DNA of 36,196 bases from positions 1 to 36,196 of the forward strand of contig NZ_CAKKTM010000326.1 in NCBI RefSeq assembly GCF_920888515.1, given 5' to 3'. Numbering within the stretch: position 1 is the first letter of the stretch; every line of letters starts with the position of its first letter. Origin of the DNA: Protofrankia sp. CiP1_Cm_nod1. Lineage in GTDB: Bacteria > Actinomycetota > Actinomycetes > Frankiales > Frankiaceae. This document shows positions 7,946 through 16,134 of the stretch, in pieces. The position numbers were made by a program, and so were the translations under genes. A model generated the notes under the pieces. That model saw nothing but the letters and a program-made list of their open reading frames with translations, did no database searches and was not told the origin of the DNA.

Positions 7946-9523
7946 ATGAGCCGTCGGTTCAACACGGCTGGTCCGTGCAGCCCCGTCGACCATTACATGA
8001 TCCCGGCGCTGGAACGGCTGCCGGCGGCGCCGGCCCTCGTCGGCCAGAATGCCTACTTCGTCGTTCATGCCCCCCGCCAGACCGGCAAGACGACCGCGCT
8101 GCGCGCGCTTGCGCAGGACCTGACCGCCCGGGGCCGCTACGCGGCGCTGCACTTCTCCTGCGAGGTCGCCGAAGCCGCCGGTGACGACTACGGCGCGGCC
8201 AACCGCGACATCCTCACCCAGATCAGGATCAACGCCGAGAGCCAGCTGGCAACGGATCTTCGCCCGCCGGCCTGGTCCGCGGAGTCGGAAGGCAGCCTGC
8301 TGCAGGTGGCCCTGCGGGCGTGGGCGCTGGCGTGCCCACGCCCACTCGTGCTGTTCTTCGACGAGATCGACGCGCTACGCGGACAGAGCCTGATCAGCGT
8401 GCTCCGCCAGCTCCGCGCCGGGTTCCCGACCCGATCCCAGGAGTTCCCCGTTTCGGTTGCCCTGTGCGGCCTGCGTGATGTCCGCGAATACAAGGCGCTC
8501 GCCGGCGGAGATCCGGACCGTCTCGGGACCGCGAGTCCCTTCAACGTCAAACTGGAGTCCCTTCGGCTCGGAGACTTCACGCCGGACGAGGTCGCCGAGC
8601 TCTACGGTCAGCACACCGCCGAGACCGGGCAGCGGTTCGCCCCGGGTGCCGTCGAACACGCCTACGAGCTCACCGCCGGCCAGCCGTGGCTGGTCAACGC
8701 ACTCGCCCGCGAGGTCGTCGAGAAAATGGCCGTGCCCGCACCCGAACCAGTCACCATCGCGCACCTCGAGGACGCGAAGGAACGGCTTGTCCTGGACCGC
8801 GCCACGCACCTGGACTCGCTCGCGGCCAAGCTCGCGCAGCCGCGGGTCCAGCGGATCATCGGCCCCCTCCTGGCGGGTGATCCGTTCGCTCTCGAGCCCT
8901 ACGACGATGATCTCGTCTATGTTCGTGACCTCGGCCTGATCGCGCCAAAGGCTCCGGTCCGGGTCGCGAACCCGATCTATCGGGAGGTCATCGCCCGGGT
9001 CCTGTCGTCGAGCATCCAGGAGAGCGTCACCGCCGATCCCCGGTCGTTCGTCCGCCCGGAGGGCGGTTTCGACTTCCCCAGGGTGCTCGACGAATTCGCC
9101 GACTGGTGGATCGAGAACGGTGACTTTCTGGTCAGGACGGGCTTCTACCACGAGGCGGCTCCCCAGCTGATCCTCATGGGATACCTCCAGCGTGTCGTGA
9201 ACGGCGGTGGGTTTGTCGAGCGTGAGTACGCGGTCGGCACGGGTCGTGTCGACCTGCACATCCGCTGGCCCTACGTCACCGCCGACGGCTCCCGCCGTGT
9301 CCAGCGTGAGGCGTTGGAGATCAAGACCTGGCGTTCGAAGAAGACGGACCCGCTCCGCCAGGGCCTCAGGCAGCTCGACCGCTATCTCGACCGCTTCCAG
9401 CTCGGCACCGGCACCCTGGCCATCTTCGACCAGCGCCCCGCGGCCCCCCCCATCGACGAACGTACCGCCATCACCACGGTCACCAGCCCCGCTGGCCGCC
9501 CGATCACCCTGCTACGCGGGTAA
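7946..9523 (+). CDS. AAA-like ATPase with C-terminal PD-(D/E)XK nuclease domain
   Basis: 525 residues from the ATG at 7946, with AAGGA five bases upstream; a GTG at 7928 would add six residues. Walker A is APRQTGKTT (42-50) and Walker B is PLVLFFDEID (133-142), followed by a CGLRDVR sensor-like strand. This is the AAA-like/STAND-type architecture seen with PD-(D/E)XK-containing ATPases of unknown role. The C-terminal domain has GRVDLHIRW (Asp436) and LEIKTW (Glu458, Lys460), a complete PD-(D/E)XK site. No transposase or restriction partner adjoins it. A role in mobile-element conflict is plausible but unproven. It ends facing a hairpin at 9752-9801. Confidence 0.85.
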   Translation: MSRRFNTAGPCSPVDHYMIPALERLPAAPALVGQNAYFVVHAPRQTGKTTALRALAQDLTARGRYAALHFSCEVAEAAGDDYGAANRDILTQIRINAESQLATDLRPPAWSAESEGSLLQVALRAWALACPRPLVLFFDEIDALRGQSLISVLRQLRAGFPTRSQEFPVSVALCGLRDVREYKALAGGDPDRLGTASPFNVKLESLRLGDFTPDEVAELYGQHTAETGQRFAPGAVEHAYELTAGQPWLVNALAREVVEKMAVPAPEPVTIAHLEDAKERLVLDRATHLDSLAAKLAQPRVQRIIGPLLAGDPFALEPYDDDLVYVRDLGLIAPKAPVRVANPIYREVIARVLSSSIQESVTADPRSFVRPEGGFDFPRVLDEFADWWIENGDFLVRTGFYHEAAPQLILMGYLQRVVNGGGFVEREYAVGTGRVDLHIRWPYVTADGSRRVQREALEIKTWRSKKTDPLRQGLRQLDRYLDRFQLGTGTLAIFDQRPAAPPIDERTAITTVTSPAGRPITLLRG

Positions 9524-9585
9524 GGGACAAAGCCGGACAGCGTCTTCGGGGCACGACCAACGTCTCGCCGGGCAGCCCGTCGTAC

Positions 9586-9745
9586 CGCGCTACGACCTGT
9601 ACGACCCCGCGGACAGGATCCGCTGCCCCTCCGCCGGAACGGCCGACGTGACCTTCCGCTGGGACGGAACGAAGCTGAACGTGGACCCTCCGACGATCCC
9701 CCAAGCGACCCCGCCGCCAACAGCAGCCGCCGCTGACCCGGAGCA
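9586..9745 (+). pseudogene. Duplicated 3' end of the Ser/Thr kinase gene
   Basis: About 160 bases closely match the last ~160 of the kinase gene at 397-2214. The frame reads RYDLYDPADRIRCPSAGTAD followed by VTFRWDGTKLNVDP, against RYALYKPADQTCCPTAGTAD in the kinase. A one-base loss near 9705 shifts the frame, and the equivalent TGA is preserved out of frame at 9734. No start or upstream gene part is present, so this is a dead partial copy, 62 bp after the ATPase-nuclease stop. Confidence 0.92.
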
Positions 9746-9751
9746 GGGGAC

Positions 9752-9801
9752 GGAACGAGTATGTAAGTGGCTGCTCCAGCGACCACTTACATACTCGTTC
9801 C
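9752..9801. repeat. Perfect 19-bp inverted repeat; one of two related hairpin elements
   Basis: Arms at 9752-9770 and 9783-9801 are perfectly complementary, with a 12-base loop. The left arm plus loop start (9752-9775) matches 32458-32481 at 23 of 24 bases. It lies between two convergent genes, so it could terminate transcription both ways, but it has no T tract. It could also be the end of a small mobile or palindromic repeat. It is less GC-rich than its surroundings. Confidence 0.85.
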
Positions 9802-9850
9802 CGTGACTCGGCCGCCTCGGCTTGGCCGCCGGTTCGGGTGGGCGGGGGTG

Positions 9851-10852
9851 TCAGGGCCGGCGGTGGACGTCGCGGGCGGAGGCCTGGTCGCGGGGGAAGA
9901 GGTCCAGCCGGGCTATGGTCACGTGCGGTGGGCGGGTGACCGCCCAGGTGACGGCGTCGGCGACGTCGTCGGCGGTGAGGGGGACGGTGCCGGTGTAGAC
10001 CGCGGCGGCCCGTCCGGCGTCCCCGTCGAAGCGGACGAGAGAGAACTCGGTGTCCACCATGCCCGGGGCGATCTCGATGATCCGCACCGGCTGGCCGAGC
10101 AGTTCCAGCCGCAGCGTCTGGACGACCGCCGCCGCGGCGTGCTTGGCCGCGGTGTACCCGCCCCCGCCCGGGTAGACCTGATGGCCGGCGACACTGGTGA
10201 CCACGACGATGCGGCCGTCACCCGAAGCGACCAGCGCGGGCAGGAAGGCCCGCACGGTACGGGCGACCCCGGCGACGTTGGCCTCCCACATCCACCGCCA
10301 TCGCTCCTCCTCGGCCTCGGCCTCGTCCGCCGCCGCCACCGGGGCCAGCCCGAGCGCGCCGCCGGCGTTGCACACCACGACCTCGCAGGAGGCGACACCG
10401 GCCGCGAACGCCTGGACGGACGCGGCGTCGGTGACGTCCAGGGGACGGCTGCGGGCCGCCGGCCCGATGTCGGCGGCGACCGCCGCCAGCCGGTCGGCGC
10501 GGCGCGCGCCGAGCAGGACGTCGAAACCCGCGTCCGCCAACGCCCGCGCGCTGGCGGCACCGATCCCGCTGCTGGCCCCGGTGACCACCGCCAGTCCCCG
10601 GCGGGCATCGGCGCTGGCGGCCACGGGACGCGCGGCAGCGGAGGATTCGGCAGTGGAGGGCTCGGCGGAGCCAGGAGGAAAACCGGAGGAGCCGGCGGGG
10701 CCGGTCGTCACAGGAGCCGTATCGCAGGCGTCAGCGGACACGACCGCCATTGTCGCCTGCCAAGGCCAGGAAGGTGCCCCCTGCCTGGCGTCCCGAGCCG
10801 GGCCGGCTCCAGGAACCGCGGATCCGGACCTATCAAGATCCAGATCTGTCAT
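9851..10852 (-). CDS. Short-chain dehydrogenase/reductase (SDR family)
   Basis: Classical SDR: cofactor loop TGASSGIG at 91-98, NAG at 162-164, and catalytic Ser220, Tyr233 and Lys237 (SVAGHQV then GYTAAKH). The ASSGIG pattern with ARRADRL after the second strand suggests NADP(H). The substrate is unknown. From the ATG at 10852 the protein carries an unusual ~85-residue Ala/Pro/Ser-rich N-terminal extension; an internal ATG at 10750, with GGCAGG upstream, would remove 34 of these. The upstream ATG overlaps an operator-like palindrome shared with the ATPase gene at 27800. No ribosome-binding site precedes it, so a leaderless start or the internal start is likely. Confidence 0.88.
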   Translation of the reverse strand: MTDLDLDRSGSAVPGAGPARDARQGAPSWPWQATMAVVSADACDTAPVTTGPAGSSGFPPGSAEPSTAESSAAARPVAASADARRGLAVVTGASSGIGAASARALADAGFDVLLGARRADRLAAVAADIGPAARSRPLDVTDAASVQAFAAGVASCEVVVCNAGGALGLAPVAAADEAEAEEERWRWMWEANVAGVARTVRAFLPALVASGDGRIVVVTSVAGHQVYPGGGGYTAAKHAAAAVVQTLRLELLGQPVRIIEIAPGMVDTEFSLVRFDGDAGRAAAVYTGTVPLTADDVADAVTWAVTRPPHVTIARLDLFPRDQASARDVHRRP

Positions 10853-10877
10853 AAGTACAGTTATGATGACTACAGGT
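10850..10877. promoter_or_regulatory. Operator-like imperfect palindrome upstream of the SDR gene
   Basis: AAGTACAGTTAT (10853-10864), a central G, then a partly degenerate second arm (7 of 12 positions). The 22 bases from 10850 match the reverse complement of the stronger palindrome at 27826-27850 at about 20 positions. It abuts the SDR start codon at 10852. Dimeric winged-helix repressors bind such sites; the actual binder is unknown. Confidence 0.55.
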
Positions 10878-10902
10878 CTACAAGCACCTGGTCTACAAGC
10901 AC
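10875..10902. repeat. Direct repeat, 13 bp twice at 15-bp period, upstream of the SDR gene
   Basis: ggtctacaagcac occurs at 10875-10887 and 10890-10902. It sits just upstream of the palindrome and the SDR start, where regulator or promoter elements would lie. Confidence 0.7.
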
Positions 10903-10973
10903 TCGGTCGGAAGCAGGTTGTGGCAGCTCCTGGCGTCGTCAGCCTTCCGGCATGAGCTGGCCAGCCGTTGTGC

Positions 10974-11354
10974 TCAATCACCGTCCAACGGCACGACACG
11001 CAGCCGATGGGTGATCTCCTCGACGTCCGCGACGCCTTGGGCGACGTCCATGACAAGGTCGAACGCCTCGTCGTCGGAAAGGCCGGTCGCATGTCTGTTG
11101 ACGTCGAGGAACACCACTGCCGCCAGCCAGGCCAGCCGCTTGTTGCCGTCGACCAGAGGGTGACTGCGGGCGATCGAGTGCAGGAGCGCGGCGGCCTTCG
11201 ACGCGAGGGTCGGGTAGGCGTCCTGACCGAACGCGCTCGATCGCGCCCGGGCCGCCGCCGCGTCGAGCAGGCCGACGTCCTGTACCGGAGCGGTGCCCAG
11301 GCCGCGTACCAGGGTGAGCAGATCCTCCAGGTCCAGGTACTCGACAGGGCTCAC
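10974..11354 (-). CDS. doc: Doc-type Fic-domain toxin
   Basis: 126 residues from the GTG at 11354, which overlaps the antitoxin stop in GTGA. The start of the mature sequence (VEYLDLEDLLTLVRGLG) is typical of Doc/death-on-curing proteins. The Fic motif is SHPLVDGNKR, with His65 and Gly70-Asn71-Lys72-Arg73; Leu replaces the usual Phe at the third position. The Lys, in place of the second Gly of ordinary Fic proteins, is the Doc signature, so kinase activity (on EF-Tu in the model protein) rather than AMPylation is expected. It is translationally coupled to its RHH antitoxin. Confidence 0.92.
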   Translation of the reverse strand: MSPVEYLDLEDLLTLVRGLGTAPVQDVGLLDAAAARARSSAFGQDAYPTLASKAAALLHSIARSHPLVDGNKRLAWLAAVVFLDVNRHATGLSDDEAFDLVMDVAQGVADVEEITHRLRVVPLDGD

Positions 11355-11557
11355 ACGCTGCCCAGGCGGGCGAGCACATCCCCCCACCGCTCGAGCATCC
11401 GATCAGCGCTGTCCCGCACCCGGGCAGCATGACCGGCCCGCTCGTAACGCTCCAGGACGGCACGTCGGATGATCTCCTGCCGGGAGGCGCCCTCGCTGGC
11501 TGCCAGCACCGTCAGGGCGTGCTCCAGCTCCTCGTCGGTACGTACCGTCAGGGCCAT
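11351..11557 (-). CDS. Ribbon-helix-helix antitoxin of the Doc pair
   Basis: 68 residues. MALTVRTDEELEHALTVLA followed by EGASRQEIIRRAVLERYE is a typical RHH/CopG-like DNA-binding domain; the remainder (RMLERWGDVLARLG) would be the toxin-binding tail. Unlike the Phd antitoxin of phage P1 doc, this is an RHH antitoxin, an arrangement common in actinobacteria. It overlaps doc by four bases. Two heptamer repeats just upstream (11566-11583) are the likely autoregulatory operator. Confidence 0.9.
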   Translation of the reverse strand: MALTVRTDEELEHALTVLAASEGASRQEIIRRAVLERYERAGHAARVRDSADRMLERWGDVLARLGSV

Positions 11558-11565
11558 GTCGGTAA

Positions 11566-11583
11566 CGATACCAGTCCGATACC
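11566..11583 (-). promoter_or_regulatory. Likely RHH operator: two GGTATCG repeats
   Basis: On the minus strand GGTATCG occurs twice at an 11-base period (11583-11577 and 11572-11566), nine bases upstream of the antitoxin ATG. One-turn-spaced direct repeats are typical of RHH regulators. Confidence 0.55.
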
Positions 11584-11662
11584 AAGAACATCACAGCGTC
11601 GGACGGCAAACGATCGCCGCTTCCGCCGGCCGCTGTATGCCCACTGTTACCGGGACTCGCTG

Positions 11663-11743
11663 TTACCGGGAGCCGTACGGGTCGCGTAGCGGCTGGCTGG
11701 CGTATGCCTCCCGGACCGTCTGGTCGGCCCGCGCCGCCGGGCC
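11663..11743 (-). pseudogene. C-terminal remnant of a Fic-like gene
   Basis: The frame ends GPAARADQTVREAYASQPLR then DPYGSR and a stop. It parallels the last residues of the Fic protein at 28321-29466 (GPAAQAERSVRV, then AQPLRDPYGVD). About 26 codons remain, with no Fic motif upstream, so this looks like the 3' tail of a lost paralogue. Confidence 0.55.
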
Positions 11744-11846
11744 CGGCGCTATCACGAGTTCAACCTCGGCAACAGGCCCAGGCACGCTCACAGTTTCCTC
11801 GTTTTTCTCTCCCTCGCCGCCCGCCGCGTTGGCCTGCTGGGAAGAA

Positions 11847-11945
11847 ACCCTCCACATGAGACATGCTCTTAGTCGAATGTGGAGGGTGTCACAGTCCTGG
11901 GTGAGCCGCCGAGGAGAATCCCGCTCCCGGCGACTCACCCAGGAC
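11847..11945. other. Two adjacent strong stem-loops downstream of the GlsB-like gene
   Basis: Hairpin 1: perfect 11-bp arms at 11847-11857 and 11877-11887. Hairpin 2: 12 perfect bp (11894-11905 with 11934-11945), one mismatch, then 5 more bp around a 16-base loop. They begin 52 bp after the stop at 11997 on the minus strand, so could terminate that transcript, but neither has a T tract. A structured small RNA or paired palindromic repeats are alternatives. Confidence 0.5.
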
Positions 11946-11996
11946 CTCAAGCTGCGCATGGGACGGATTCCCAGCCCGGCTCGGCCGGCCCCGCGT

Positions 11997-12299
11997 TTAC
12001 CGGCGGACATACCTCTGGTGCCGATAGGAGCCGCGACCGTTCACAGCACGCCACGCCAGCAGTACCAGAACGGCACCGATTACGGAGCCGACGACACCGG
12101 AGGGCTGCAACGGACCCTCACCCGCATCCTTGTTGAATAGGGCATAACCGAGGAACCCGCCGACGAAGGATCCGACGATCCCGACGATTATGGTGCCCCC
12201 GATACCGATGCGGTCCGGACCGGGTAGTACCAGGCGGGCGACGGCACCGACGACGAGTCCGAGCAGCAGCGTGACGATGATGAACTCAACCATTGCCAT
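11997..12299 (-). CDS. GlsB/YeaQ/YmgE family stress-response membrane protein
   Basis: 100 residues. Three hydrophobic, Gly-rich segments (VEFIIVTLLLGLVVGAVARL; GIGGTIIVGIVGSFVGGFLG; GVVGSVIGAVLVLLAWRAV) are separated by PGPDRIG and the polar NKDAGEG loop. This is the transglycosylase-associated protein family, small stress-linked inner-membrane proteins without known enzymatic activity. The ATG at 12299 is preceded by AAGGAGG. It is followed by two hairpins and preceded by what looks like a degraded DUF3618-like gene, a common neighbour of such proteins in actinobacteria. Confidence 0.9.
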   Translation of the reverse strand: MAMVEFIIVTLLLGLVVGAVARLVLPGPDRIGIGGTIIVGIVGSFVGGFLGYALFNKDAGEGPLQPSGVVGSVIGAVLVLLAWRAVNGRGSYRHQRYVRR

Positions 12300-12916
12300 T
12301 CCTCCTTGTCGTGATGATTACCGATGTGTTTTCCCCTGCCTTAACCTGCCGAATCTCTTGCTTCGTTTGATTCAGGTCACCATCGCCGGCTGCGGCCGGA
12401 GTCCGGCGCGGCGACGGTGACGGGCCGCCCAGTGCACGGGCGGCAGGACGATCTCGCCGGCAACCGCCCCACCGGTGGCGCCGGGGCCTGCCAGCCTGCG
12501 ACGCGAGTGGCTTTGTCGCTGCTGGCCACGGTCTTCGCTGGCCACGGTCTTCGCTGGCCACGGTCTTCTCGACGGCCGCGGCAACCCGAGGTGATGCTCG
12601 ACCTGCCCGCGGAAGGTCCCGGCGGCCTTGTCGCGGATACCTGGCGTCTTCTCGGTCGTCGCGGTAGCTTGTGGGTTCTGGCGGATCTTCGCCCGGGCCG
12701 TACCGGCCGTCTGCACAGCGGTGTCGCAGGTGCTGTGCGCGGTTGCCGCGACATGTATCGCGAGACCATCTGCCGCGCCGGCGATTTTCTATCCGGGATC
12801 GACGGCGTTTCTTCCGGAATCGGCGCTCATGGAATCCGGTCGCGAGAGGGCGGACTGTTCAGCCGTCGAAGATTCTCCCAGCAATCCGGCGATCTTTGCG
12901 ACTGGGCGGGTGAAAG
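12300..12916. other. Gene-free stretch with a possible DUF3618-like remnant
   Basis: No intact gene is convincing. On the minus strand around 12590-12750 a frame reads QTAGTARAKIRQNPQA and IRDKAAGTFRGQVEHHLG, resembling the amphipathic, Arg/Gln-rich part of DUF3618-type proteins often found with GlsB. Frames on both sides do not continue the family, so it is either degraded or coincidental. The downstream part contains the 16-bp tandem repeat at 12521-12568. Confidence 0.3.
12521..12568 (+). repeat. Tandem repeat, 3 x 16 bp
   Basis: gctggccacggtcttc occurs three times without gaps (12521-12536, 12537-12552, 12553-12568). The period is not a multiple of three, so it would shift any coding frame through it. 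Confidence 0.95.
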
Positions 12917-13231
12917 CTACGGTGAGGTCCGTACCGGTGATTCCGGCGCGTCTTCGCGTGCGGCACCGGCGGTCGGATTTTTCGCAGGCTCCCGTTCGAT
13001 GATCATATCGTCCTCGAACATGATCGGAGGCGTGACCCTACGCTCGACGGACTCCTCTACGATATGCCGACGCCAGCGATCCCTGTAGATCGATACACCG
13101 AACCCAACCGCACCGACCATCATGAAGATCAGACCGACCGTGGGAAGGCTCAGCCCGGAGGAGTCCGCATGCACAGCGAACGCGAGGATGGCTCCCAGAG
13201 CCAACATCCCGAGACTCAATGCTATACCCAT
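12917..13231 (-). CDS. DUF6458-like small membrane protein
   Basis: 104 residues. MGIALSLGMLALGAILAFAV followed by a short loop and LPTVGLIFMMVGAVGFGVSI gives two transmembrane helices. This matches the small actinobacterial DUF6458 family (MGIG-start, ADxSG loop, second span then Arg-rich tail). The C-terminal ~55 residues are charged and probably disordered; the function is unknown. It sits near the GlsB-like gene, consistent with a set of small envelope or stress proteins. Confidence 0.8.
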   Translation of the reverse strand: MGIALSLGMLALGAILAFAVHADSSGLSLPTVGLIFMMVGAVGFGVSIYRDRWRRHIVEESVERRVTPPIMFEDDMIIEREPAKNPTAGAAREDAPESPVRTSP

Positions 13232-13765
13232 GCCTTCCCTATACCCATATCTCAGCTCGTATCACCTCGGAGTTGAGTCCAGGGGCGCGGCGTACGGCAA
13301 GTAGCGATCAGACGTCAGGAGACGACGGGGATCCGCTGGTCAGCAGCCACGTTTGTGATGTTCATAGGGGCTCAACAGAGTTCGTCGCCGTTCTCCGGCA
13401 CCGCTTTCCCCTATTCGACCGATAGTCGATGTTGTTCCAGGTGCACGACGGATGGGACCATCGGCGGACAATCGCCCGTTTTATGGTGTTTTCGGCAGGG
13501 TGAAGAGCAGCCGTGCCACAGTCTGTTGCAACGACATGATCATACGAGAGTCCTCCACTCCCACTCCCACTCCCACTCCCACCGGACCGGACCGGTGCGG
13601 GCAGAACCAGTTCCGGCCAGGCGTCGACGAGCAACGCCCGTCGACTCACCATGAGTGCGTGCGCCGGGCGGCCCGACGGTTGGCCCTCTCCTCACTCGGC
13701 AACGTGACGACCCGGCTCCGGGAGATCCAGGCTGTCCGTCACGATGATCGGCGTCCCGTGATGGC
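13232..13765. other. 534-bp gap with a simple repeat and no supported gene
   Basis: The gap separates the upstream side of the DUF6458-like gene from the ABC-F stop. Open frames crossing it lack family resemblance and consistent codon bias, and the part near 13330-13520 is less GC-rich than flanking genes. A CCACTC tandem repeat occupies 13555-13582. Confidence 0.5.
13555..13582 (+). repeat. (CCACTC)n simple repeat
   Basis: Four full hexamers plus CCAC. Such tracts are slippage-prone. No gene is convincingly read through it (the minus-strand frame would give a Gly-Ser run). Confidence 0.95.
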
Positions 13766-15409
13766 TCAGCGGTCGAGTTCGGTGAGCTTTCCGGCCTCGA
13801 CGTGCAGGTGGCGGGTGACGTCGACGGCCGCGAGCATCTGCCGGTCGTGGGTGACGAGTACGAGGGTGCCCGGGTAGCCGTGCAGCGCCGACTCGAGCTG
13901 CTCGATCGCGGGCAGGTCGAGATGGTTGGTCGGCTCGTCGAGGATCAGCAGGTTCACCCCGCGCGCCTGCAGGAGCGCGAGCGCGGCCCGGGTCCGCTCC
14001 CCCGGTGACAGCGTGGCCGCGGCACGGCCGACGTGGTCGGCGCCCAGGGCGAACTTGGCCAGCAGGGTACGGGCGTCGGCGGTGGACATCTCGGGCCGGA
14101 AGCGGCCGAGGATGTCGAGCGGGGAGTCCGCCCCGGCGAACAGGCCGCGGGCCTGGTCGACCTCCCCGACGACCACACCCGGGCCCAGCGTCGCGGCACC
14201 GGCCGCCAGCGGGACCCGGCCGAGCATCGCGGCCAGCAGCGTCGTCTTGCCCGCCCCGTTCGGGCCGGTGAGCACGATCCGGTCGGCCCAGTCGACGTGG
14301 AGGTTCACCGGCCCGAGGGTGAAGGGGCCGCGCTGGACGACCGCGTCACGCAGCGTCGCGACGACCGCGCCCGAGCGTGGCGCCGCGCCGATGGTCATCC
14401 GCAGCTCCCACTCCTTGCGGGGCTCCGCGACCACCTCCAGGCGTTCGATCATCCGCTCGGTCTGGCGGGCCTTCGCGGCCTGCTTCTCCGACGTCTCGCC
14501 GCGCAGGTTCCGGCGGATCTTGTCGTTGTCGCTGGCCTTGCGACGCGCGTTGCGGACGCCCTTGTCCATCCAGGCCCGCTGCATGCGGGCGCGGGCGGCC
14601 AGCGCGTCCCGCCGGGCCGCGTACTGTTCGTAGTCCTCGCGGGCGTGGCCGCGGGCGCGGGCGCGTTCCTCCAGGTAGGACTCGTAGCCACCCCGGTAGA
14701 AGGCGATCTGGTGCTGGTGCGCGTCGATCTCCAGGATGGACGTGACGGTCCGGCTGAGGAACTCGCGGTCGTGGCTGACGACGACCGTCCCGGCCGGCCG
14801 TCCGGCTACGAACGACTCCAGCCGCTCCAGCCCGTCCAGGTCGAGGTCGTTGGTCGGCTCGTCGAGCAGGAAGACGTCGAACCGGCTGAGCAGCAGGGCA
14901 GCGAGCCCGGCCCGGGCGGCCTGGCCGCCGGAGAGCCCGGTCATCGGCGCTGTCAGGTCGATCGCGAGCCCCAGGTCGGCGGCGGACGCGTCGGCCCGCT
15001 CGGCGAAGTCGGCACCGCCGAGCGCCAGCCAGCGTTCCAGCGCGTCGGCGTAGGTGTCGGCCGCGCCCGGCTCGTCGTCGGTCAGCGCCCGGGTGGCCGC
15101 GTCCATCCGGCGGGTCGCCTCGGCGACACCGGTCCGCCGGGCGAGAAAGTCCAGCACGACCTCGCCCGGACGCCGCTGCGGCTCCTGCGCGAGATAGCCC
15201 ACGGACGCGTTCGACGGCGCCAGCCGGACGCTGCCGGCCGCCGGCGCGTCGAGCCCGGCGAGGATCCGCAGCAGGCTGGACTTGCCGGCCCCGTTCGGCC
15301 CGACCAGCCCGACCCGCTCCGCCGGCCCGACGACCAGATCAAGATCGTCGAACAGGTTCCGGCCACCGCGAGCAGCCGCAACCTCCTTGGCAACAAGCGT
15401 TGCGCTCAT
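13766..15409 (-). CDS. ABC-F family ATPase (ribosome-protection/translation factor type)
   Basis: 547 residues from MSATLVAKEV at 15409. Two ABC domains in one chain without membrane segments: Walker A GPNGAGKSS and GPNGAGKTT, signatures LSGGQ and the degenerate LSPGE, and Walker B LLDEPTNDLDL and LILDEPTNHLDL. The Arg/Ala-rich linker between the domains (KGVRNARRKASDNDK region) is the P-site tRNA interaction motif. ABC-F proteins act at the ribosomal E site, as antibiotic-resistance or housekeeping factors; which applies is not decidable here. A longer frame to 15619 lacks family sequence. The first ~80 bases of the gene recur at 21421-21503. Confidence 0.93.
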   Translation of the reverse strand: MSATLVAKEVAAARGGRNLFDDLDLVVGPAERVGLVGPNGAGKSSLLRILAGLDAPAAGSVRLAPSNASVGYLAQEPQRRPGEVVLDFLARRTGVAEATRRMDAATRALTDDEPGAADTYADALERWLALGGADFAERADASAADLGLAIDLTAPMTGLSGGQAARAGLAALLLSRFDVFLLDEPTNDLDLDGLERLESFVAGRPAGTVVVSHDREFLSRTVTSILEIDAHQHQIAFYRGGYESYLEERARARGHAREDYEQYAARRDALAARARMQRAWMDKGVRNARRKASDNDKIRRNLRGETSEKQAAKARQTERMIERLEVVAEPRKEWELRMTIGAAPRSGAVVATLRDAVVQRGPFTLGPVNLHVDWADRIVLTGPNGAGKTTLLAAMLGRVPLAAGAATLGPGVVVGEVDQARGLFAGADSPLDILGRFRPEMSTADARTLLAKFALGADHVGRAAATLSPGERTRAALALLQARGVNLLILDEPTNHLDLPAIEQLESALHGYPGTLVLVTHDRQMLAAVDVTRHLHVEAGKLTELDR

Positions 15410-15744
15410 CCCACCGACCACCTCCCAGGCATCATCCAACCAGTGCCAGGAGAGACCCCTCGATCCGTGGACGGCGGACGGAGGCCCGGACGAATCGCGG
15501 GACTGACGACGAGCCGCGACGCCTTCGTTCCGGCAGGCCCACAGAGCATGCTCGATGACGTCGAGGGCGGAGCACGCCACAGATCGGCCCGACGCTCCAA
15601 CGCGGCCGGGGCGGTTCACCGATCGGCTGTAGGCGCGGAGACACCCTTGCCCGAGCTATTCGCCGCCTCGGCCTGGGACTGCTCCGCCGGCGGCGCTGGA
15701 CGAGCCGACACAACCCGGCTCGCCGTAGCAGCACTGCCGCGGGC
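15410..15744. other. 335-bp gap upstream of the ABC-F gene, no gene seen
   Basis: This stretch lies between the ABC-F start and the PIN-toxin stop. It should contain the ABC-F promoter, but no clear -35/-10 pair was found. Open frames across it have no family resemblance. Confidence 0.4.
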
Positions 15745-16134
15745 TCAGACAGGCACCGCGACGTTCAGGCGTTCCTGAACGGCAGCGGCAGAAAGACGTT
15801 TGTCGTAGCTGACGAAGACCAGCGACGGCGCATCGAGCCGCAGCGCCGTCGCGAGATGAAGAGCGTCCAGCGAACGCAGCAAAGGATCTGTCAGGGCCGC
15901 GGCTGCGACGATGACCGGCTGGTCGATGGGCACGAGCGTGACGCGAGACAGGACATCAGGCACCTGGGGAAGCGCGGCGGGATCGCTGCGGCGCAGTGCG
16001 CGGGTCACCTCCAGCACGGCGAGCGCGGATGACACCGAGACGCCCGGCCGGGCGGCCAGCCAGGATCGCAGCGCGTGTGTTTCCTGCTCCGGATGGACCA
16101 GCTTCACAAGCGCACTGGAATCCAAATAGATCAC
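15745..16134 (-). CDS. vapC: PIN-domain ribonuclease toxin (VapC type)
   Basis: 129 residues. The conserved acidic residues of the PIN active site are present: Asp5 (MIYLDSSALVKL), Glu42 (AVLEVTRAL), Asp90 (RSLDALHLATA) and Asp111 (SYDKRL). PIN toxins cleave tRNA or rRNA using Mg2+ held by these residues. The ATG overlaps the upstream antitoxin stop by four bases (ATGA), so the pair is translationally coupled. The antitoxin is Phd/YefM-like rather than AbrB-like VapB, a frequent actinobacterial combination. Confidence 0.94.
   Translation of the reverse strand: MIYLDSSALVKLVHPEQETHALRSWLAARPGVSVSSALAVLEVTRALRRSDPAALPQVPDVLSRVTLVPIDQPVIVAAAALTDPLLRSLDALHLATALRLDAPSLVFVSYDKRLSAAAVQERLNVAVPV

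Noticed and set aside
9767-11014. 415-codon plus-strand frame
   Set aside because: Antisense to the SDR gene with TGASSGIG and Tyr/Lys motifs; low-complexity Gly/Arg composition.
13362-13652. 96-codon minus-strand frame with a Gly-Ser tract
   Set aside because: The Gly-Ser part is just the CCACTC simple repeat; no family resemblance on either side.
14033-15778. Long plus-strand open frame opposite the ABC-F gene
   Set aside because: It is the antisense of a clear ABC-F gene and has no family motifs; GC-rich genes often have open antisense frames.
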